From NCBI GenBank assembly GCA_036498945.1, contig DASYEQ010000150.1, positions 1-64,000 on the forward strand: DNA of 64,000 nt, given 5' to 3'. This DNA is from JAQGMJ01 sp036498945. Its GTDB lineage: Bacteria; Pseudomonadota; Gammaproteobacteria; Burkholderiales; JAEUOS01. The translations under genes were made by a program, and so were the position numbers. Positions 60,388 to 64,000 of the stretch are shown one piece after another. Every line of letters begins with the position of its first letter. Positions within the stretch are counted from its first letter, which is position 1. The notes below the pieces were generated by a model. That model was not told where the DNA came from. It saw only the letters and a list, made by a program, of their open reading frames with translations, and ran no database searches.

Positions 60388-61176
60388 TCAACCGGGCAGC
60401 TTGAACAGGCGCTTGCTGTTGGCGCTGGCCTGGGCGGCGAGCGCGGCCGCGTCCACGCCCTTCAGCTCGGCCGCCGCCTGGGCGACAAAGGGCAGCAGCG
60501 CCGGCTCGTTGTAGGGCCGGGTCTTGCCGGCGTTGCGCGGGCGCAGGTAGGGCGCGTCCGTCTCCAGGTGCAGGCGATCCAGCGGGATCACCCGCATGGC
60601 CTCGCGCAGCTGGGTGCCGCGCCCGGTATCGGTGACCCAGCCGGTGATGCCGAGATCGAAGCCCAGCGCAAGGTAGGCCTCGGCCTCGGCCGCGCCGTCG
60701 GTGAAGCAATGCACCACGCCGCGGGCCCCGGCCGCCGCCGCCTCGCGCAGCATGGCGTGAAAATCTTCGAAGGCGTCGCGGCAATGCAGGAACAGCGGCT
60801 TGCCGGTGGCGAGGCTCGCCTGGATCTGCGCGGCGAACGCGTCGCGCTGCGCCTCCACGGGCGAGAACATGCGGTTGTAATCCAGCCCGCATTCGCCGAC
60901 GGCCACCACCCGTTCGTCGGCCCACAGCGCGGCGAGTGCATCGGTGGTGGCGGCGGTGTACTCGCGGGCGGTGTGCGGGTGCACGCCGGCGGTGGCCCAT
61001 ACGCGCGGGTGGCGGCGCGCGAATTCCAGGGCGGAGCGGCTGGCGGCAAGCGAGGTGCCGGTGGCGAGGATGTGGGTGAGGCCGGCGTCGGCGGCGCGCG
61101 CCAACAGCTCTTCGCCCAGCCCCTTCAGTTGCGAGGCGTGGAAATTCACGCCGATGTCGATGAGGTCCAGTTTCAT
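60388..61176 (-). CDS. tatD: TatD family metal-dependent hydrolase
   Basis: The 262-aa protein closely follows E. coli TatD: IDIGVNFHASQ at the N-terminus, AGVHPH, GECGLDYNR, HCRDAF, GITGWVTD and LETDAPYLRPRN. TatD is a DNase with 3'-exonuclease activity on single-stranded or damaged DNA. As in E. coli TatD, the N-terminal H-x-H is degenerate. The gene is divergent from the PadR regulator. Confidence 0.9.
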   Translation of the reverse strand: MKLDLIDIGVNFHASQLKGLGEELLARAADAGLTHILATGTSLAASRSALEFARRHPRVWATAGVHPHTAREYTAATTDALAALWADERVVAVGECGLDYNRMFSPVEAQRDAFAAQIQASLATGKPLFLHCRDAFEDFHAMLREAAAAGARGVVHCFTDGAAEAEAYLALGFDLGITGWVTDTGRGTQLREAMRVIPLDRLHLETDAPYLRPRNAGKTRPYNEPALLPFVAQAAAELKGVDAAALAAQASANSKRLFKLPG

Positions 61177-61303
61177 GTTTTTGCTTTTATGTCAGTGCTT
61201 ACTATTGTTTTTATATGCCTTGAAGGCAAGGCGAAGGATACGCGCTTTGCCCGTTCCCGGCAATTCCGGGCGCATCGGCGCATCGGCGGCCGCAGAAACC
61301 CGC

Positions 61304-61346
61304 TTGACAAGGCCATCAAATATCTTCAGACTATATCTTAAGATAT
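61304..61346 (+). promoter_or_regulatory. Promoter with overlapping palindromic operator before padR
   Basis: A perfect -35 TTGACA (61304-61309) is followed after 19 nt by GACTAT. ATATCTTAAGATAT (61333-61346), a perfect 14-bp palindrome, overlaps the -10 and start region. It is the likely binding site of the PadR protein encoded about 105 bp downstream and suggests self-repression. Confidence 0.6.
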
Positions 61347-61451
61347 GTTTTTGGATGGATTTTCAGATAGCCCGACTGGCTTTTTCATCAACCCGCCAGT
61401 CCCCGCGCCATCGGTCCATCGCCTATCTGCTTGCCTATTATGGAGGGCACC

Positions 61452-62225
61452 ATGCACCACTTTTTTCGACACCTGACCGAAGCCTACCAGGCCGGTCGCC
61501 GCGATTGCTGTCCTGACCACCCCTTTGCCGGCCGCCGTGGCGGCGGGCGCTTTGCCCGGCATTTCGCCGAACACTTCGCCGAGCATGTCGAGCGGCATCA
61601 CGCCGGGCGCCAGCGCGGCCCCTTCGGCTTCGGCTTTGATTTCGGCCCCGGCTTCCCCGGCGAGCACGGGCGCGGCCCCGGCCGTGGCGGCTTCGGTCCC
61701 GGGCGCAAGCTCGGCTCGGCCGACCTGCAACTGCTGATCCTCGCGCTGCTGGCCGAAAAGCCGCGCCACGGCTACGAAGTGATCAAGGCGCTGGATGAGC
61801 GTTCCAACGGCTACTACAGCCCCAGCCCGGGCATGGTGTATCCGGCGCTTACCTACCTGGAAGAAATCGGCCACGCCACTGTCGCCACCGAGGGCACCAA
61901 AAAGCAGTACAGCATCACCGCCGACGGCATCGCCCACCTGGAGAAGAACCGCGCCTCGGTGGACGCGCTGCTGGAACAGCTCGCCTACATCGGCCAGAAG
62001 ATGGAGCACCTGCGCCGCGCCATGGCCGGGCGCGGTGAAGACGAAGGCGAGGGCGAGGGCGGGCACGGGGGCCACAGCCGCTGGCACAAGATGGCGCCGG
62101 AAATCCGCCAGGCGCGCCAGAGCCTGAAGTCGGCGCTGATCGAGAAGTTCGGCGCCTCCGACGAGGAACAGCGGCGTATCGCGCAAATCCTGGAGAAGGC
62201 GGCGGCGGAAATCCGCGGCGCCTGA
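61452..62225 (+). CDS. PadR family regulator with His-rich N-terminus, YqjI-like
   Basis: The 257-aa regulator starts at ATG 61452 after GGAGG. Residues 1-85 are rich in His, Gly, Arg and Phe with a Cys-Cys pair (H-H-F-F, D-C-C-P-D-H, H-F-A-E-H, E-R-H-H), like the nickel-binding leader of E. coli YqjI. The PadR winged helix follows (LQLLILALLAEKPRHGYEVI, SPSPGMVYPALTYLEE), then a helical C-terminal domain. Metal-dependent DNA release is inferred from YqjI. A 14-bp palindrome over its promoter is the probable operator. Confidence 0.82.
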   Translation: MHHFFRHLTEAYQAGRRDCCPDHPFAGRRGGGRFARHFAEHFAEHVERHHAGRQRGPFGFGFDFGPGFPGEHGRGPGRGGFGPGRKLGSADLQLLILALLAEKPRHGYEVIKALDERSNGYYSPSPGMVYPALTYLEEIGHATVATEGTKKQYSITADGIAHLEKNRASVDALLEQLAYIGQKMEHLRRAMAGRGEDEGEGEGGHGGHSRWHKMAPEIRQARQSLKSALIEKFGASDEEQRRIAQILEKAAAEIRGA

Positions 62226-62376
62226 GCGAAAATAGCGTGATTGCGTGCCGGTATTGCGGCACGCGGCCGGCGGGCGTGTGGCGCATTGCGCCCGCGCCCG
62301 CCGCCATTTCTCCAAACAAGAAGCGCCAGGCGCGGCCCCCGCGGACCCCGGCGCCACTGATTGAAAGTCCCGCATC

Positions 62377-63633
62377 TTGAGCACTTCTGCCCCAACCCCC
62401 GCCGCGCGGCCCTCGTTCGCCGCCATGCGCATCGGCGGCTATCGCGCGCATTTCTTCACCTACGTGCTGGCGATGATGGCCGACAACATCGAGCACGTCA
62501 TCAGCTACTGGATGGTGTTCCAGAAATTCCATTCGCCCGCCCTTGGCGGCTTCGCCGTGGTCTCGCACTGGCTGCCCTTCCTTTTGTTTTCCGTGCTCAC
62601 CGGCGCGCTGGCCGACCGCTTCGACCCGCGCCGCATCATCCAGTGCGGCATGGCGCTGTTCATCACCGCCTCGCTCGGCTGGGGCTACTTTTTCATCACC
62701 GACAGCCTGCAGATGTGGCACGCCATGCTGCTGCTCACCATCCACGGCTGCGCCGGCGTGCTGTGGCAGACCTCCAGCCAGTTGCTGCTGCACGACATCG
62801 TCGGCCCCGCCGACCTCGCCAGCGCGGTGCGCCTGAACGCCACCGCGCGCTACCTCGGCGTGCTGGTGGGCCCGGCGGTGGGCGGCGTGATCATGCTGGC
62901 CATGGGGCCGAAGACCGGCATCCTGCTCAACACCTGCTTCTACCTGCCGCTGGTGATCTGGCTGATCAATGCCCCCTACGGCCCGAAATTCCGCAAGGGC
63001 GCGCAAGCGCCCCGGCGCGCGGTGCGCGGCTTTGCCGACATCACGCAAACCGCGCGCGACATCGCCGGCAACCGCCTGCTGGTCTCGATGATCCTGCTCT
63101 CCGGCGGCGCCTCCTTCCTGGTCGGCAACGCCTACCAGGCGCAGATGCCCGGCTTCGCCCATGACCTCGGTCACGGCGACCCCGGCGTGGCCTACAGCAT
63201 GCTGCTGGCGGCGGATGCCTGCGGCGCGTTGATCGCCGGCTTCCTGCTGGAGTCGCGCGGCTTTCTCAAGCCCGACCCGCGCACCGCATTGACACTGGCC
63301 ATGTGCTGGTGCATCGCGCTGGCCTGCTTTGCCGCCGCGCACAACTACGTGCTGGCCCTGGCCCTGCTGTTCGTCGCCGGCTTTCTCGAACTCTCGTTCA
63401 ACTCCATGACCCAGGCGCTGGTGCAACTGAACGCGCCGGGGCAGATCCGCGGCCGGGTGATCGGCCTGTTCAACATGGCCTCGCTCGGCATGCGCGCCTT
63501 CTCCGGCATCACCGTGGGCCTGTTGGGCTCGCTCATCGGCGTGCACTGGTCGCTGGGGGCTTCCAGCCTGGCGCTGTTCGCCGTGATGGGCGGCCTGCTG
63601 CTGCGTGTGCGCGCACGCACCGCGGCTGCCTGA
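62377..63633 (+). CDS. MFS transporter, EntS/MFS_3-like
   Basis: The 418-aa protein has about eleven to twelve hydrophobic segments and the MFS_3 pattern: FLLFSVLTGALADRFDPRRI, then LLHDIVGPADLASAVRLNA and GPAVGGVIM. EntS-type members export siderophores; others export drugs. It starts at TTG 62377 without a strong binding site; ATG 62425 is the alternative. It follows the metal-type PadR by 151 bp, so regulation by that protein is plausible. Confidence 0.82.
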   Translation: MSTSAPTPAARPSFAAMRIGGYRAHFFTYVLAMMADNIEHVISYWMVFQKFHSPALGGFAVVSHWLPFLLFSVLTGALADRFDPRRIIQCGMALFITASLGWGYFFITDSLQMWHAMLLLTIHGCAGVLWQTSSQLLLHDIVGPADLASAVRLNATARYLGVLVGPAVGGVIMLAMGPKTGILLNTCFYLPLVIWLINAPYGPKFRKGAQAPRRAVRGFADITQTARDIAGNRLLVSMILLSGGASFLVGNAYQAQMPGFAHDLGHGDPGVAYSMLLAADACGALIAGFLLESRGFLKPDPRTALTLAMCWCIALACFAAAHNYVLALALLFVAGFLELSFNSMTQALVQLNAPGQIRGRVIGLFNMASLGMRAFSGITVGLLGSLIGVHWSLGASSLALFAVMGGLLLRVRARTAAA

Positions 63634-63647
63634 GAAGGCCGCCCTGC

Positions 63648-63671
63648 CGCGCCGCCGCATGCGGCGGCGCG
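63648..63671. terminator. 24-bp GC-rich palindrome after the MFS gene
   Basis: Arms CGCGCCGCCGCA (63648-63659) and TGCGGCGGCGCG (63660-63671) form a perfect 12-bp inverted repeat 14 bp after the MFS stop. No T-run follows, so it may be a weak terminator or simply a hairpin at the 3' end. Confidence 0.5.
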
Positions 63672-63701
63672 CATGCCCGTCCCGATGCGGGGCGCCGCTG
63701 A

Positions 63702-63729
63702 TTGACAGCGCGGCGCGCTTGCCTATACT
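63702..63729 (+). promoter_or_regulatory. Strong sigma-70 promoter
   Basis: TTGACA (63702-63707) is followed after 16 nt by TATACT (63724-63729), the best consensus match in the window. Transcription should begin near 63736 and run through a leader of about 170 nt into the gene at 63908. Confidence 0.65.
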
Positions 63730-63907
63730 TGCATCTGGCCGGTCCGGACCCGTGCGTTGTGCGAACCCGCATGGGCCTTCATTCCGGTAGAGTCCGTCCC
63801 TGCTCTCAAAAACACGATACGCGGCAAAAAGTCGCGAAAAAGCCAGCGGCGCCGGTGCGTCCGCGGGCCGCGCGCCCCGACGGCGCGCACCGTAAAAGAG
63901 GGGACAT
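63730..63907 (+). other. Long transcribed leader without a gene
   Basis: The roughly 170-nt 5' leader contains a perfect GGTCCGGACC palindrome (63741-63750) and a GC-rich inverted stretch near 63865-63890, ending in AAGAGGGGA before the ATG. I could not match it to a known riboswitch or small RNA. It may be regulatory or contain a short RNA. Confidence 0.35.
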
Positions 63908-64000
63908 ATGTACATAGTCGAAAACGTGCTCAGCGCCGAAGAACTGGCCTGGGTGCGCCAGCAGGCGGCGCACGGCCATTTCAGCGACGGCCGCCGCAGC
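63908..64000 (+). CDS. N-terminus of probable PKHD-type Fe(II)/2-oxoglutarate hydroxylase (partial)
   Basis: Only 31 codons are present; the gene runs off the window. The fragment reads MYIVENVLSAEELAWVR then HFSDGRRS. PiuC-type PKHD hydroxylases begin with a hydrophobic strand, VL-x-x-E, and a D-G pair at the same spacing of 22 residues after VL. A strong AGAGGGG site and promoter precede it. The call rests on this short match and on nearby metal-linked genes, so it is tentative. Confidence 0.5.
   Translation, partial: MYIVENVLSAEELAWVRQQAAHGHFSDGRRS

Noticed and set aside
63730..63907. 6S RNA or signal-recognition RNA
   Set aside because: I compared it from memory with the conserved parts of these RNAs and found no match.

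Overview
The window is about 64 kb of GC-rich (roughly two-thirds G+C), densely packed bacterial chromosome. Several traits point to a betaproteobacterium of the Burkholderiales or a close relative: four orphan Bug/TctC-type periplasmic binding proteins, a BPSS1780-type membrane protein, the TCATTCCCGC-type intergenic hairpin seen twice, and the mix of MmgE/PrpD, UbiD, Rieske and beta-oxidation genes. I cannot name the species. I saw no rRNA or tRNA gene, CRISPR array, transposase or integrase. The first 0.8 kb is visibly lower in GC and holds two overlapping unknown genes.

Layout. 0.8-10.6 kb: LctP-type permease, MmgE/PrpD protein, UbiD-type decarboxylase, flavin disulfide reductase, and a two-subunit molybdenum hydroxylase of the isoquinoline-oxidoreductase type (Fe-S subunit plus Tat-exported Mo subunit). 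10.7-14.1 kb: unknown membrane protein, TPR-glycosyltransferase-like protein, SGNH hydrolase and hotdog thioesterase. 14.1-21.4 kb: a fatty-acid beta-oxidation block on the minus strand (TetR regulator, acyl-CoA dehydrogenase, FadN-type fusion, thiolase, enoyl-CoA hydratase/isomerase). The FadN-type gene is bracketed by two inverted copies of a double-hairpin repeat. 21.5-25.1 kb: carboxymuconolactone-decarboxylase-like protein, two Bug proteins and a DUF4336 protein. 25.4-30 kb: an ABC importer operon that ends in a GpdQ-like phosphodiesterase, suggesting uptake and cleavage of a phosphodiester. 30-33.8 kb: PdeM and the ligase-associated DEXH helicase. 35.1-38.2 kb: ydbH-ynbE-ydbL (outer-membrane lipid homeostasis) plus a yciA-like thioesterase; the ynbE reading frame carries two hairpins ahead of its lipobox. 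38.4-41.9 kb: aldolase/reductase pair and FkbM-like protein. 42-47.6 kb: a self-contained TonB system (DUF2946-like protein, TonB-dependent receptor, ExbB, ExbD, TonB, OmpA-like protein). 47.9-50.5 kb: membrane protein, M48 protease and esterase.

50.6-58.3 kb is the most distinctive catabolic region. It has a gamma-resorcylate-decarboxylase-like amidohydrolase, divergent from a second amidohydrolase with an altered metal motif (Y-x-H) plus a Bug protein. Next come an IclR regulator and a divergent run of Rieske oxygenase, Bug protein, SDR dehydrogenase and a stand-alone plant-type ferredoxin equivalent to the C-terminal domain of phthalate dioxygenase reductase, with no reductase domain. This looks like an uncharacterised route for an aromatic carboxylate. 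58.4-64 kb: MarC, MFS transporter, TatD, a His-rich YqjI-like PadR regulator with a palindromic operator over its promoter, an EntS-like MFS exporter, and the first 31 codons of a probable PKHD-type Fe(II)/2-oxoglutarate hydroxylase; together these hint at metal or siderophore control.

Protein family calls come from reading motifs and remembered family sequences; no search was run.
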